Part shown: positions 38,164 through 47,993 of the stretch, in pieces | Position numbering within the stretch: position 1 is the stretch's first letter | Layout: each line of letters starts with the position of its first letter | Assembly: GCA_948443845.1 (NCBI GenBank) | Contig: CAOJUE010000001.1 | Location: forward strand, 1 to 64,000 | DNA length: 64,000 nt | From: an uncultured Eubacteriales bacterium | Lineage (GTDB): Bacteria; Bacillota; Clostridia; TANB77; CAG-508 | Reading direction: 5' to 3' | Translations under genes and position numbers: made by a program | Notes under the pieces: generated by a model | Told to the model about the DNA's origin: nothing | Database searches by the model: none | Seen by the model: the letters and a program-made list of their open reading frames with translations, nothing else

Positions 38164-39441
38164 TTATTTTTTCTTCTTCTCCTTCAAAACCTGTCTCTCC
38201 CTCGCAATCGCCATTTTGCCTTCTGGCACGTCTTCTGTAATGGTTGATCCGGCAGCAATTAACGTATTATCTTCGATTTTCACTGGCGCGACAAAATTTA
38301 CATTTGAGCCAACAAAACAGTTGTCTCCAATGATGGTTTTGTGTTTGCTTGTTCCATCATAATTGCAAGTAATTGTTCCACAACCAATGTTACAACCCAT
38401 TCCTACTTCGCAATCGCCTAAATATGTCAAATGTGGCACTTTTGAGTTATCTGCAATTTTTACCTTTTTTAGTTCTACACAATTTCCAACTTTCACATGA
38501 CTTCCAATTTCGCAATTTTCGCGGATATATGCATTGGGTCCAATTTCGCAATTTTCTCCAATCGTAACACCACTTTTGATGATGGTATTTGGATGAATCA
38601 CTGTATCCATGCCAATTTGAACATCGTCATAAATATAGGTTGTATTGACATCTTCAATCGTAACACCTTGTTTCATATGGTAAGAATTAATTCTCATGCG
38701 AAGCACGCGTGTCAACAATTCCAATTGAGAACGGTCATTTACACCCAAAATCTCAGTATTGTCTTCCACAATAACCGCACCTGTTTTCAAACCTTCGTCA
38801 TTCATGATTTTGATCACATCGGTTAAATAATACTCGCCTTGCGCATTATCTGGCTTGATTTTGTCAATCGCTCTTAATAATTCTTCAATGTCAAAACAAT
38901 AAATACCTGAATTGATTTCTTTGATGTGTTTCTTTTGAAGTGGATCTGCATCTTTTTCTTCGACGATTCCTTTGATGTTTCCACCTTCGTCACGAATAAT
39001 TCGACCATAGCCTGTTGGATTTTCGTAAATGGCAGTCAAAAGTGTCGCATATTCTTTGTTTTTGATACTCTTGGAAATCAAATTTTTCAAGGTTTCTGGG
39101 CGAATAATCGGAACATCGCCATATAAAATGACAACTTTTCCTTTTTTGCCCTCCAAAAATGGTTTGGCTTGCATCACAGCATGCCCCGTGCCCAACAATT
39201 CCTCTTGATAGGCATAATGTACTTCATCACCAAGAACTGCTTGCACTTGGTCTTTCAAATGCCCAACAACGGCAACAATTTCATCAGAGCCAATATTTTC
39301 GGCTAAATCAACCACTCTTCTAACAAGTTCTTTGTCATAAATTTTATGTACCAATTTGGACTTGTTACTATTCATTCTTGTGCCTTTTCCAGCAGCCATA
39401 ATAAGAGTCATCACATATTCATTTTCATCATCAATTTTCAT
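38164..39441 (-). CDS. glmU: Bifunctional UDP-N-acetylglucosamine synthesis enzyme GlmU
   Basis: GlmU acetylates glucosamine-1-phosphate and then transfers UMP to make UDP-GlcNAc for cell-wall synthesis. The N-terminal pyrophosphorylase domain has LIMAAGKGTRMNSNKSK and the C-terminal left-handed beta helix has hexapeptide repeats with HLTYLGDCEVG and CNYDG. 425 aa, slightly shorter than typical at the C terminus. Complete in one frame. Confidence 0.95.
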   Translation of the reverse strand: MKIDDENEYVMTLIMAAGKGTRMNSNKSKLVHKIYDKELVRRVVDLAENIGSDEIVAVVGHLKDQVQAVLGDEVHYAYQEELLGTGHAVMQAKPFLEGKKGKVVILYGDVPIIRPETLKNLISKSIKNKEYATLLTAIYENPTGYGRIIRDEGGNIKGIVEEKDADPLQKKHIKEINSGIYCFDIEELLRAIDKIKPDNAQGEYYLTDVIKIMNDEGLKTGAVIVEDNTEILGVNDRSQLELLTRVLRMRINSYHMKQGVTIEDVNTTYIYDDVQIGMDTVIHPNTIIKSGVTIGENCEIGPNAYIRENCEIGSHVKVGNCVELKKVKIADNSKVPHLTYLGDCEVGMGCNIGCGTITCNYDGTSKHKTIIGDNCFVGSNVNFVAPVKIEDNTLIAAGSTITEDVPEGKMAIARERQVLKEKKKK

Positions 39442-39527
39442 AATTAATCTTCCTTTACATTTTTATTATAGGATATTTTTGACATTTTCAAATTGTGACA
39501 ATATTGTATGCTATTTTTTCTTTTTCG

Positions 39528-40121
39528 TCAATCTTTTTTTACTCGGCTAATCGCCAAACCGTCGCCAACTTCTAAAATTTCAGTTTGCAGGGCTTCGTTT
39601 TCTGTAGCTATTTGGATATATTCTCGCAAATGTTTCACAGCAGTTCTTTGTTTATGTTTGTTATAATCGCCCAGCACATAGCCTTTGTATAAAATATTGT
39701 CTGCTAGAATGATGCTATTATTTTTGGCCAAACGAATGGCTTGCTCTAAAAATACGGGATATTTTCCTTTGTTGGCATCAATAAAAATGATATCATATTC
39801 TCCCTTAAATGTCGGTAAAATGTCAACCGCATTTCCAACAAAAATATTGACTTGGTTCTCAATTCCGATTTTTTTGACATTTTCCTTTGCTTCTTGGGCT
39901 CTTTCTTCATCCAGTTCAATCGTATCAACTGTCGCATTAGGTGCAAATCTCACAAATTGACTAGCAGAATATCCCACTGCTGTACCAATTTCTAAGATCT
40001 TGGCAGGATTTTCCTGAAGCAAAATTTCTTGGATTTTTTCCAACGTGTCATCCATGATAATGGGAATATGTTCTTTGATTGCTTTGGTTTTTACTTTTTC
40101 TAATTCTTCAAGCTGAAACAC
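39528..40121 (-). CDS. SAM-dependent O-methyltransferase
   Basis: The likely start is a GTG at 40121 behind AAAGGGG, giving 197 aa; upstream codons fall in the rpmA terminator. Motifs: KILEIGTAVGYSAS (SAM-binding motif I), YDIIFIDANKGKYP (metal and substrate region of catechol O-methyltransferase-like enzymes), and DNILYKGYV. Clostridial members of this type (YrrM/TrmR-like) can methylate tRNA wobble uridine; the substrate cannot be fixed from sequence. Confidence 0.85.
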   Translation of the reverse strand: MFQLEELEKVKTKAIKEHIPIIMDDTLEKIQEILLQENPAKILEIGTAVGYSASQFVRFAPNATVDTIELDEERAQEAKENVKKIGIENQVNIFVGNAVDILPTFKGEYDIIFIDANKGKYPVFLEQAIRLAKNNSIILADNILYKGYVLGDYNKHKQRTAVKHLREYIQIATENEALQTEILEVGDGLAISRVKKD

Positions 40122-40145
40122 ATTTTCTGCCCCTTTCACATTTTT

Positions 40146-40175
40146 AAATAGGGCACGAAAAAATCGCACCCTATT
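40146..40175 (-). terminator. Terminator of rplU-rpmA
   Basis: A 13-bp stem with two wobble pairs, AAATAGGGTGCGA with TCGTGCCCTATTT on the minus strand, followed by TTTA. Confidence 0.7.
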
Positions 40176-40187
40176 TTTATTTATCTC

Positions 40188-40445
40188 TTATGATTGGACT
40201 GGATAAACGCTAACTACTTTTTTCGTTGCTTTTTTCTCAAATTTAACGTTTCCATCCACTAGCGCAAACAATGTATCATCACTACCTTTTTTTACATTAA
40301 CTCCTGGATGTACATTTGTTCCTCTTTGTCTTACTAATATATTTCCTGCAAGAACAAATTGTCCATCTGCTCTTTTCACACCAAGTCGTTTTGACTCACT
40401 GTCTCTTCCGTTCTTAACACTACCTTGCCCTTTTTTATGTGCCAT
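40188..40445 (-). CDS. rpmA: Ribosomal protein L27
   Basis: L27 contacts the peptidyl-transferase centre with its N terminus. The 85-aa protein has [17 protein letters not shown] and [15 protein letters not shown]. It starts MAHKKG, without the cleaved N-terminal extension found in many Firmicutes, and the usual Prp protease gene is missing between rplU and rpmA (48-base gap). Confidence 0.96.
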   Translation of the reverse strand: MAHKKGQGSVKNGRDSESKRLGVKRADGQFVLAGNILVRQRGTNVHPGVNVKKGSDDTLFALVDGNVKFEKKATKKVVSVYPVQS

Positions 40446-40492
40446 CTGTCCTTCACTCCTTTCACTTCTCGAATTTTTAATTTATTTTAACA

Positions 40493-40807
40493 TTATTTGG
40501 TTTTGATTGAAGTAATTTCTACTTTGGTATAGTCTTGTCGATGTCCTCTGGTTTTTCTTTCATTTTTCTTAGGTTTGTATTTGAATACAAGAACCTTTTT
40601 TCCTCTTCCATTTGACTTAACTGTTCCTTCAACTTTAGCACCTGCTACATAAGGACTACCTACTTCTACTTTTCCCTCATTAGACACAAGAATTACTTTA
40701 TCAAATGATACTTTTTTTCCTTCTTCTTCTCCTAATTTTTCAAAAAATACAGTAGCACCTTCTTCGACTTTATATTGTCTTCCGCATGCTTCAATAATTG
40801 CGTACAT
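40493..40807 (-). CDS. rplU: Ribosomal protein L21
   Basis: The start MYAIIEACGRQYKV (ATG at 40807) follows GGGAGG. The 104-aa protein ends with the conserved KYKPKKNERKTRGHRQ region that binds 23S rRNA. Paired with rpmA as in other bacteria. An L21 leader is possible in the roughly 110 bases upstream but I could not confirm a fold. Confidence 0.95.
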   Translation of the reverse strand: MYAIIEACGRQYKVEEGATVFFEKLGEEEGKKVSFDKVILVSNEGKVEVGSPYVAGAKVEGTVKSNGRGKKVLVFKYKPKKNERKTRGHRQDYTKVEITSIKTK

Positions 40808-40973
40808 TAAAATGCACCTCCCTTTCGTAATACTCGCTAACTTCCAAAACTTGGTAGTTACTTTACAATAACCTTTCTTTACCAAGCCTAAGCAGTTTAC
40901 AGTTATTTATTTTAACATATGTGGAAAAGTTTGTCAAGATTTGGAAGAAAAATTTTTTTATTTATAAAAAATT

Positions 40974-41004
40974 CAAAAGCCAATCGAAAACCAATTGACT
41001 TTTG
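40974..41004 (-). terminator. Terminator of the alr-DUF1189-ftsH unit
   Basis: CAAAAGCCAAT pairs with ATTGACTTTTG (one mismatch), just after the ftsH stop, with TTTTTT following on the minus strand. Confidence 0.7.
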
Positions 41005-41018
41005 ACAAAAAAACAAGA

Positions 41019-42851
41019 TTATTCAAAAAATTTCTCAAACTCCTCACTCGAAATCTTCTCTTTTTCTAATAGCTCCTGTGCCACTTTATCTAAAGTCTCC
41101 ATATTTTCCAGTAGGATACGCTGTGCTGTGATATAAGCATTCTCAATCAGAATTTGAATTTGATTTCCTACTTCGTCGATGACATGTTCTCCAAAGATTT
41201 GAAGTTCGTATGGGTCATCTACTTTTAGCGAAATCGGACCTAATTTGTCGTCCATACCATAGACAGTTAGCATATCTTTCGCAATTCCAGTGGCGACTTC
41301 AATATCATTGCTTGCACCAGTTGAAATTTCGTTTAATGCTACTTTTTCTGCGGCCCTGCCGCCCATTAAAGCAACCATTTTTTCCAATAATTCTGTTTTG
41401 GAAACATAATATTTATCTTCGTTTGTTTTATACATCGTATAACCACCTGCTGCGCCTCTTGGGATAATCGAAACCTCTTTGACATCAGTTTGTGTCTCCA
41501 AAAATTTGCTGACAACCGCATGACCTGCTTCGTGGTAAGCCGTTAATTTTTTGTCTTTGTCGGAAATCACACGATTTGCTTTTTCCAAGCCAACAGTTAC
41601 TTTTTTGACAGCATTTTCGACATCGTCATTGGTAATGGCATTGTGATTTTCTCTTGTGGCAATAATGGCTGCTTCATTTAGAATGTTGGCAAGTTCTGCA
41701 CCTGTAAAACCTGCTGTGTCACCTGCAATGGAGCGAAAATCGACATCGTCGGCAAATTTTTTGTTTTCGCTGTGTAATTTCAAAATGGCTTCTCTTCCGT
41801 TTAAATCAGGCGTTGGAATGGTGATTTGACGGTCAAATCTACCGGGACGTAGTAAAGCTTTATCAAGCATTTCTGGTCGGTTAGTTGCTGCTAAAACAAT
41901 AACAGTTTCTTCTGTATCAAATCCGTCCATTTCGACTAATAATTGGTTTAAGGTTTGATTATTTTCGGTTTCTGCACCACTATTGCTCGTTCTTCTTGCG
42001 CCAATAGCATCAATTTCGTCAATAAAAATGATGGCTGGTGACATTTTTTTGGCTTTATCAAATAATTTACGAACCCTCGAAGCACCAAGTCCAGCAAACA
42101 TTTCAATAAATTCCGAACCGCTCATGGAAATAAATGGAACACCTGCTTCTCCTGCAATTGCTTTGGCAATCAAGGTTTTACCAGTTCCTGGTTTTCCATA
42201 AAGTAAAATTCCACGAGGAATTTTCGCACCCATATCCAAATAGGCTTGTGGTTTTTTTAGAAAATCAACGATTTCAATTAATTCGCCTTTTTCTTCGTCT
42301 AAGCCTGCAATATCCTTAAAGCGCACGTCGGATTTCTTGTTACTTTCTCCACCATAAACTTTTTCTTTGTCACCACCAAAACCTTGCATTTTAAAGATCA
42401 TTAGCATTAGGGTAACTAATAAAATCGTAGGTAATAATGAAAATAATGTTTCGGCTACTTTTAATAATTGATTGGTGCTTTCTTGCGTTAATTCGATTTC
42501 GAGACCGTTTTCGTCAACTTTTGTTTGAACTAGTTCGATAAAGGCTTGCACGCTTGGCACAATGACTCTTTTTTGCCTATCTTTTTCGTTTTCTTCGGTT
42601 CCTGGCTCGCCATTTTCAAGTGTTTTGTAGGTAATGGTAACACTGGCACTTCCAGTTGTCATTTGAATTTTTTCAATTTTTCCTTCGTTCATATCTTTGA
42701 TTAGTTCTGTGTAAGCTAGTTCTCGATCTTCTTGCGTAATTTTTCCGTAGTATAACATGCCTGCAATAACTGCAATAAATAGAATGATGCATACAATCGA
42801 ATAAATCACCTTATTTTTATTGTTTTCTTTATTTTCTTTGTTCTCTTTCAT
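41019..42851 (-). CDS. ftsH: ATP-dependent membrane zinc protease FtsH
   Basis: FtsH degrades membrane and short-lived proteins. Two membrane helices (about residues 17-35 and 115-133 of the product) flank an extracytoplasmic domain; then come the AAA domain with [17 protein letters not shown] and the SRH region, and the zinc protease with HEAGH. About 610 aa; the start is the ATG at 42851 (or 42854) behind AAGGAG. It follows the DUF1189 gene by about 16 bases. Confidence 0.96.
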   Translation of the reverse strand: MKENKENKENNKNKVIYSIVCIILFIAVIAGMLYYGKITQEDRELAYTELIKDMNEGKIEKIQMTTGSASVTITYKTLENGEPGTEENEKDRQKRVIVPSVQAFIELVQTKVDENGLEIELTQESTNQLLKVAETLFSLLPTILLVTLMLMIFKMQGFGGDKEKVYGGESNKKSDVRFKDIAGLDEEKGELIEIVDFLKKPQAYLDMGAKIPRGILLYGKPGTGKTLIAKAIAGEAGVPFISMSGSEFIEMFAGLGASRVRKLFDKAKKMSPAIIFIDEIDAIGARRTSNSGAETENNQTLNQLLVEMDGFDTEETVIVLAATNRPEMLDKALLRPGRFDRQITIPTPDLNGREAILKLHSENKKFADDVDFRSIAGDTAGFTGAELANILNEAAIIATRENHNAITNDDVENAVKKVTVGLEKANRVISDKDKKLTAYHEAGHAVVSKFLETQTDVKEVSIIPRGAAGGYTMYKTNEDKYYVSKTELLEKMVALMGGRAAEKVALNEISTGASNDIEVATGIAKDMLTVYGMDDKLGPISLKVDDPYELQIFGEHVIDEVGNQIQILIENAYITAQRILLENMETLDKVAQELLEKEKISSEEFEKFFE

Positions 42852-42867
42852 CATTAAACTCCTTTCT

Positions 42868-43857
42868 TTATATTTCTGAGCCGTCTGGCTCTTCATTGGT
42901 AGGTTTCTCGTCCGATTGAGGCGGATTTTTTTCTTCTGGTTTTTTCTTTTCTTTTTTGTCTTCCGGATTTTTCAATTCTTCGTGGATTTCTTTCTGCGTT
43001 TCGACAATTCTGCCAACTTCTACTTCTTGTTTTAATAAATCTGATTTAATCATCAAAATAACTGCCACGACATACACATAGGAAATCAGCAAATAGACAA
43101 CTCGGAAATATTGTGTGTAAAAACCTGTTAAGTAATTGGCAATGTTGTATAGCATGCTTAAAATAATCGGTAATGTCAATGCATAAATAGAAATGTTGAA
43201 TCCATGTTTCCAGCGCATGTGAATTCGGCAAACACGAGCAACAATGAGTGAAAAAATGGTAATCATCAGCCAATCGATGAAGGTTGAAACGAGTTCAATG
43301 ATATACATACTAATCAAAACTGCAATAAATATCGTAATCGCAATTCCCATCATGCCAACGTTTTCAACTTCTTCTACTAATTTTGCTTTATCGAGTGTAT
43401 TAATGCCATATTGGTTGGATAAATCAGCCAATTGGTATTCTATTTCGGAATTTCCGCTTTTATAAATCACTTTATTTTGCAAGAAAATTAAGCCAGAAGA
43501 TTTAACTTGAGTTTTATATTCTTGTAACATCTGGTCTGAGACTTGTTCTTCTGTATCAACCATCAAATAAAAATCATATTCACTATCATAAGCATATACT
43601 TTTTCGGAAAAATTTAACGTTCCATTTTCGTAAGAAAAATCCGCCATTTCGTTTTTGACATAGTGATATCCTTTTTGAATTTTCTGCATGACATCAAACG
43701 TCTGAATTCCGCAAATAGCAAGTGTTAAAACAAGCACAATGAGAAAGAAATATTTCACAGCAATCGATAGCTTTTCTTCTACAAAAAGACTGTAGTTTTC
43801 AAGATTTGCCACCGCAATTTTGATTCTTGAAAAAAATCCAATTTTCTTATTTTCCAT
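42868..43857 (-). CDS. DUF1189-family membrane protein
   Basis: The 329-aa protein has one N-terminal membrane helix, an extracytoplasmic domain (about 60-165) and four or five helices in the second half, then a Lys/Glu/Pro-rich tail (EDKKEKKKPEEKNPP). This is the DUF1189 layout. Its ATG overlaps the alr stop by one base (TAATG), which implies translational coupling. Function unknown. Confidence 0.8.
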   Translation of the reverse strand: MENKKIGFFSRIKIAVANLENYSLFVEEKLSIAVKYFFLIVLVLTLAICGIQTFDVMQKIQKGYHYVKNEMADFSYENGTLNFSEKVYAYDSEYDFYLMVDTEEQVSDQMLQEYKTQVKSSGLIFLQNKVIYKSGNSEIEYQLADLSNQYGINTLDKAKLVEEVENVGMMGIAITIFIAVLISMYIIELVSTFIDWLMITIFSLIVARVCRIHMRWKHGFNISIYALTLPIILSMLYNIANYLTGFYTQYFRVVYLLISYVYVVAVILMIKSDLLKQEVEVGRIVETQKEIHEELKNPEDKKEKKKPEEKNPPQSDEKPTNEEPDGSEI

Positions 43858-44970
43858 TATATATACTCCCTTCTAATCATGCTGTTTACGTGCATTGGCG
43901 GAATGTCCAAAATAACTTCGTCCTTTAGCGATACATCACTACCTGTGATGTCGATAACGGCGTGATACATTCCAATTCTTCCTATTATATTATATTTTTT
44001 GTCATTTATCAAAACTTTTAAACGATTATCTTTAAAAAATTTTTTGATTTCGATTCCGACGGACAAAATATTTTCTTGAAACGAGAAAATATCACGCGCT
44101 TTTTTCATATTCAATCCATCCATGTAACCAACTGGAATGATGGCTATTTTCGTTTCCTTTTTGGTGTGATACATGTTTCCATAACTGATATTATATCCTT
44201 TTGGCACGTTTTTTATTTCCTGAATGCTGGATTTGACTTGTCCAATTTTGACCAAGTCAGGAACGTCAATCAAGGTTCTTCCTTGAAATAACGAACCAAT
44301 TCTGATGGCATTTAGATTCATACTATTGTATTTTAAAAATGCCGTTGATTCGGAACAATGAAGCAATCCAAGATTTTGTCCTTCTTTTTTTAGGAATTCG
44401 ATGACATCTAAAAATCGTTCGAATTGCTTTTTGGTCAATTTTTCATTGATTGGTTTTGCAAAATGTGTGTAAGTTCCTGTGATTTTTAAGGCGTCGCACA
44501 TTTTGAAACTTTCTAAAATGTCGTTTAAGTTGGTAGATAAAAAGCCATATCGGCCAAAACCTGTGTCGATTTTGATGTGTGCTTTTGCGTCTTTTTCTTG
44601 GCTTTGTGCGATTTTCTCTGCAATTTCGATTTGCTCTTTGGAACTAATCGTCAAAGTGATTTCATTTTCAATTAGCCTTTCCATTTCTTTTTCTTTGGCA
44701 ATTGGTGTAAGCATCAAAATTTCTTCTTGAATACCTGCTTGTCTTAAAGCAAGGGCTTCTTCTAGATTGGCAACCGCTAAAAAATCGATTCCATTGTTAA
44801 CCAAAAATTTTGAATATTCAACCAAACCGAGCCCCATTCCGTTGCCTTTTACAACAGCAATAATTTTCGGAAAATTTCCGTTTGTCATCTTTGCCCAAAG
44901 AATACAATCGATTTTTGATAATTTGCAAATTATTTTTTAAGTCCTTGCGACTGATGGTTAATTTTTTCAT
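43857..44970 (-). CDS. alr: Alanine racemase; needs a +1 shift at CGG
   Basis: Alr makes D-alanine for peptidoglycan with PLP. The ATG at 44970 (behind AAGGAG) starts MKKLTISRKDLKNNLQIIKN, as in the family, but the frame departs at AAA-CGG-AAA (44880). Skipping the C gives GNFPKIIAVVKGNGMG, which holds the PLP lysine (about residue 41) ten residues after the shift. Later motifs are GFGRYGF and GRIGMYHAVIDIT. Merged length is 370 aa, normal. Without the shift the catalytic lysine is lost. Confidence 0.92.
44877..44880 (-). other. +1 frameshift / quadruplet site CGGA in alr
   Basis: Context AAA-CGG-AAA at codon 31; C-GGA leads into PKIIAVVKGNG with the PLP lysine. Confidence 0.88.
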
Positions 44971-45017
44971 AGAACTCCTTTTCCACATTCTACATCTGCC
45001 TGTTTTATGCTGATTGA

Positions 45018-45338
45018 TTACATTAAATTTAAGAAATGTCCTACAACTCCAATGATACTTCCTAAAATAATAGACATAACTGTCATTGCGATTGGGCTTT
45101 TTTTATCTTCTTTTGCTACTAGAATTATTACTGGAATCGCCATAAGTACAGAAACAACGCCACCTCTTAACCACCATAGATTAGCAAACCAATCTATGCT
45201 AAAAATTACAAAAGGAACAATTAAATAATATACAAATGCTGAAGCAATGGAGTATTTATCAATTTTCATTTTAATCATTGGTAATACATCAATTACTCCT
45301 GCAACGATTCCAATTAATAATGTTAATAAAAAGCTCAT
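45018..45338 (-). CDS. Small integral membrane protein
   Basis: The start is MSFLLTLLIGIVAGVIDVLP (ATG at 45338), 7 bases after AAGGAGG, 106 aa. About four hydrophobic helices. VIDVLPMIKMKIDKYSI is typical of a small family of uncharacterised clostridial membrane proteins; function unknown. Confidence 0.7.
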   Translation of the reverse strand: MSFLLTLLIGIVAGVIDVLPMIKMKIDKYSIASAFVYYLIVPFVIFSIDWFANLWWLRGGVVSVLMAIPVIILVAKEDKKSPIAMTVMSIILGSIIGVVGHFLNLM

Positions 45339-45447
45339 TTTTATTTCACCTCCTTTTTTTATATGTATTATTACACGTTTTATAAGTAATTTCAAGCTTA
45401 TATTTTTTTATTTTTATAAAAGGTAATTCATCAGAAAACAAAATAGT

Positions 45448-46120
45448 TTATTCTATTTCTTCAAAATCTAAATTTAATATATCAATTACATTATTTTTAT
45501 GGTCTATTAATATTTTAAAGACTTCTGGTGATTTAAATACTCTATTAATTACTATTTTCCCTTTAAATTCTAGTTTTCTTAAAAGCGTATGCTTAACATC
45601 TAATAATTTACACCAATTCATTAGCAAAAATGATATTGATGTGCCATGAGAACATATGATACTTTTCTTATTTCTATTATTTTCTACTACTTCCCAAAAT
45701 GCTTCCGTCATTCTTTTATTTACTTCCCTTTGTGATTCCCCATCCAATGCTTTTACATCTTTATTCCAATATTGTAAGCAGAAAAAATTAGGGTATTTAT
45801 CATAATCTGGCGTTCCGGTACATTCTTTCATTCAATCTTTCATCAATATTAAGTTTCAAATCATTCTTTTGCAAAAAATATTTGGCGGTTTGCATGGCTC
45901 TTACATAATTACTACAATATACCGCATCTACATCCTTAAATTCGTCTTTTTGACTTAATAACTTTGCTTTTTCTTCCCCTTCGATACTTAGCATCTTTTT
46001 CTCTGTTTTTAGTTGTTTGTCATCTCTGGTATTATAAATATTTATTATATTGGGATCAAATTTGTTGAATGCCTTATTAGGTATATCGTCGTTATGTTTT
46101 TGTGTAATAAATTCATTCAT
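45448..46120 (-). CDS. Histidine-phosphatase-like protein; needs a +1 shift at CGG
   Basis: The merged 223-aa protein resembles the phosphoglycerate-mutase-like fold: SIEGEEKAKLLS, VYCSNYVRAMQTAKYF and the second histidine block IICSHGTSISFLL. The usual first block RHGE is replaced by NTRDDKQ, so the phosphate-accepting histidine is missing. The frame breaks at TAC-CGG-AAC (45817); skipping the C gives ERMYGTPDYDKYPNF and joins the halves. It may be inactive or have another role. Confidence 0.78.
45814..45817 (-). other. +1 frameshift / quadruplet site CGGA in the histidine-phosphatase-like gene
   Basis: Context TAC-CGG-AAC at codon 102; C-GGA gives RMYGTPDYDKYP and a single continuous domain. 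Confidence 0.85.
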
Positions 46121-46154
46121 TATTCCTCCTCTACAAATTACGCTTTATCTTATT

Positions 46155-46874
46155 TTACATCAACTTCATAATTTCTATAGCATCTGCATAATTGTCTAGT
46201 TGATAATTCGCGATTTGGTTAATTTCCTCTCGCTCTCCATCCGAATATTTATCATACATTGCCACGACTTCTATTCCAGCATTTTTTGCCGCCTCTACTC
46301 CAACCAAAGTATCCTCAAAAATCAAACATTCTTCCTTTTTAACTTTCAATTCTTCTACTACCTTCAGAAAAACTTCCGGATTTGGCTTCATTTCTTTCAC
46401 ATCTTCTCTTGTCAAAACCAATGAAAAATAATCGTCTATCGCTGCTTTTTTCATGATATTTTCATTTTGTTTTTGATAAATTCGCATATTATCTCTTCTT
46501 GTCGTACTCGCAATCGCTAAAACAAAGTTTTCCTCTTTCAATTTTCGAATAAATTCATCTGCATAAGGCTTATAATCAACTTTATTTTTCAAATAATCTT
46601 GTGCAACATCATATCTTAATTTCAAAATTTGCTCCGCACTTAATTCCGAATGATATTTCTTTCCCAAAGTTTTACAATATTCCAAATATGGATTTTCCGC
46701 TTTGCTAAACGTTCGAAGCAAAATGTCCCTTTGTTTTTGAAGTGATGTTTCATCTAATTCCTCCGTAGCACCCAATTTTTTGATAAAATTTTTATCCACT
46801 TCATTCCAGATTCCAACCGAATCAATTAGCGTGCCATCCATGTCAAAAATAATGACTTTTTTCCCTTTAAACAT
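46155..46874 (-). CDS. HAD-family phosphatase
   Basis: The 239-aa protein has the HAD motifs: DMDGTLIDS with the nucleophile (residue about 11), ASTTRRD in motif II, KMKPNPEVFLK-type lysine (KEMKPNPEVF) and CLIFEDTLVGVEAA with the acidic motif IV. The cap domain is of the beta-phosphoglucomutase type. Substrate probably a sugar phosphate. It overlaps the upstream membrane gene by 8 bases. Confidence 0.9.
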   Translation of the reverse strand: MFKGKKVIIFDMDGTLIDSVGIWNEVDKNFIKKLGATEELDETSLQKQRDILLRTFSKAENPYLEYCKTLGKKYHSELSAEQILKLRYDVAQDYLKNKVDYKPYADEFIRKLKEENFVLAIASTTRRDNMRIYQKQNENIMKKAAIDDYFSLVLTREDVKEMKPNPEVFLKVVEELKVKKEECLIFEDTLVGVEAAKNAGIEVVAMYDKYSDGEREEINQIANYQLDNYADAIEIMKLM

Positions 46875-47394
46875 TCTTTTCTCCCTTCGCGTTCAAAACA
46901 TCATATCGAACAATCGCAATTCCTGTCGAAATCAGTACAAAAGTCGAAGATAGCGAGGCTGTATACGCTTTTATAATTAAGTCATATATTGTCCATAGTA
47001 AGGCTTGGGCAAGATTTAGTTTTCTTATATTTTTCATATTTTTAGAAGCAACAATTAACGCATAAGTTATACCACAAAGAATTGCCATGAAACTATAGAT
47101 ATTACTATAAGTAAAGATACCTGCAATTATTGTTACCATAATAAAAATCGTAGTCAGCCATTTTGGAATCTCTAAACTTTTCTTCGTATATATATAAGCC
47201 ACTACCGTAATAACTAACCCAATTACTTGCGTTATCGTCCCAGAATAAGCACTTAATAAAGCAAAATTAATACCATACAATATTTTTACAAGTATGTTTA
47301 AAATCAGATACAAATTCTTCTTTTCTTTTACTTGTATCGCTCCTATCATAATGATAGAAGCAATTAAGCCAATAATTTGTGCCACAAAATCCAT
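46867..47394 (-). CDS. YgjV-family inner membrane protein
   Basis: The 175-aa protein has about six hydrophobic helices and begins MDFVAQIIGLIASIIMIGAI, like YgjV/Imp-YgjV proteins. NILVKILYGINFALL and ALLWTIYDLIIKAYTAS are typical positions. Function unknown. It overlaps the HAD gene and follows the HD gene by 20 bases. Confidence 0.75.
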   Translation of the reverse strand: MDFVAQIIGLIASIIMIGAIQVKEKKNLYLILNILVKILYGINFALLSAYSGTITQVIGLVITVVAYIYTKKSLEIPKWLTTIFIMVTIIAGIFTYSNIYSFMAILCGITYALIVASKNMKNIRKLNLAQALLWTIYDLIIKAYTASLSSTFVLISTGIAIVRYDVLNAKGEKNV

Positions 47395-47414
47395 ATAAAT
47401 TCTCCAATCTATTG

Positions 47415-47979
47415 CTATTTATTTATCATTTCTTCAACTCTATCTTCCCCATCTTTCATCGCCAAAAGCGTTCTCTCAAGCAATTCATCTAATTCCCAAC
47501 CCAAATTTTCTGCACCTTGTTTGATAATATCTCTTGAGCAACCTGCTGCAAACTTTTTATCTTTGAACTTCTTTTTCAGGCTCGACACTTCCATATCCTT
47601 CGTGCTTTTCGACAGACGCATTTTCGCTGCTGCCCAAATCAAACCAGTTAATTCATCCGTTGCAAACAAGATCTTTTCCATTAAATGTTCTGGCTTCACA
47701 TCTGAACAAATGCCATATCCATGACTACAAATTGCATGCACCATTTCTTCACTTGCGCCAATTTCCTGCAACAATTCAGGCGCTTTTTTGCAATGTTCTT
47801 CTGGATATTGCTCAAAATCCACATCATGGAGTAATCCGGGTCAACCCCCAAAAGTCCTCATCTTCTCCATTTTCTCTTGCAAAATAACGCATCACCTGTT
47901 CCACTGTAAAGGCATGTCTTATGTGAAATTCCTCCTTATTATATTTTTTCAATAATTCAATCGCTTTTTCTCGTTCCAT
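47415..47979 (-). CDS. HD-domain hydrolase; needs a +1 shift at CGG
   Basis: The ATG at 47979 (behind AAGGAG) starts MEREKAIELLKKYNKEEFHI and RHAFTVEQVM, with the first metal histidine. The zero frame ends 5 codons after ACC-CGG-ATT. Skipping the C at 47838 gives GLTGLLHDVDFEQYPEEHC, where HD is the catalytic pair, then HAICSHGYG and ATDELTG. The 187-aa protein is of the HDIG phosphohydrolase type seen in Clostridia. Substrate unknown. Confidence 0.87.
47835..47838 (-). other. +1 frameshift / quadruplet site CGGA in the HD hydrolase gene
   Basis: Context ACC-CGG-ATT at codon 48; C-GGA gives GLTGLLHDVD, bringing the catalytic HD pair into frame. Confidence 0.88.
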
Positions 47980-47993
47980 AAATTCTCCTTTCT

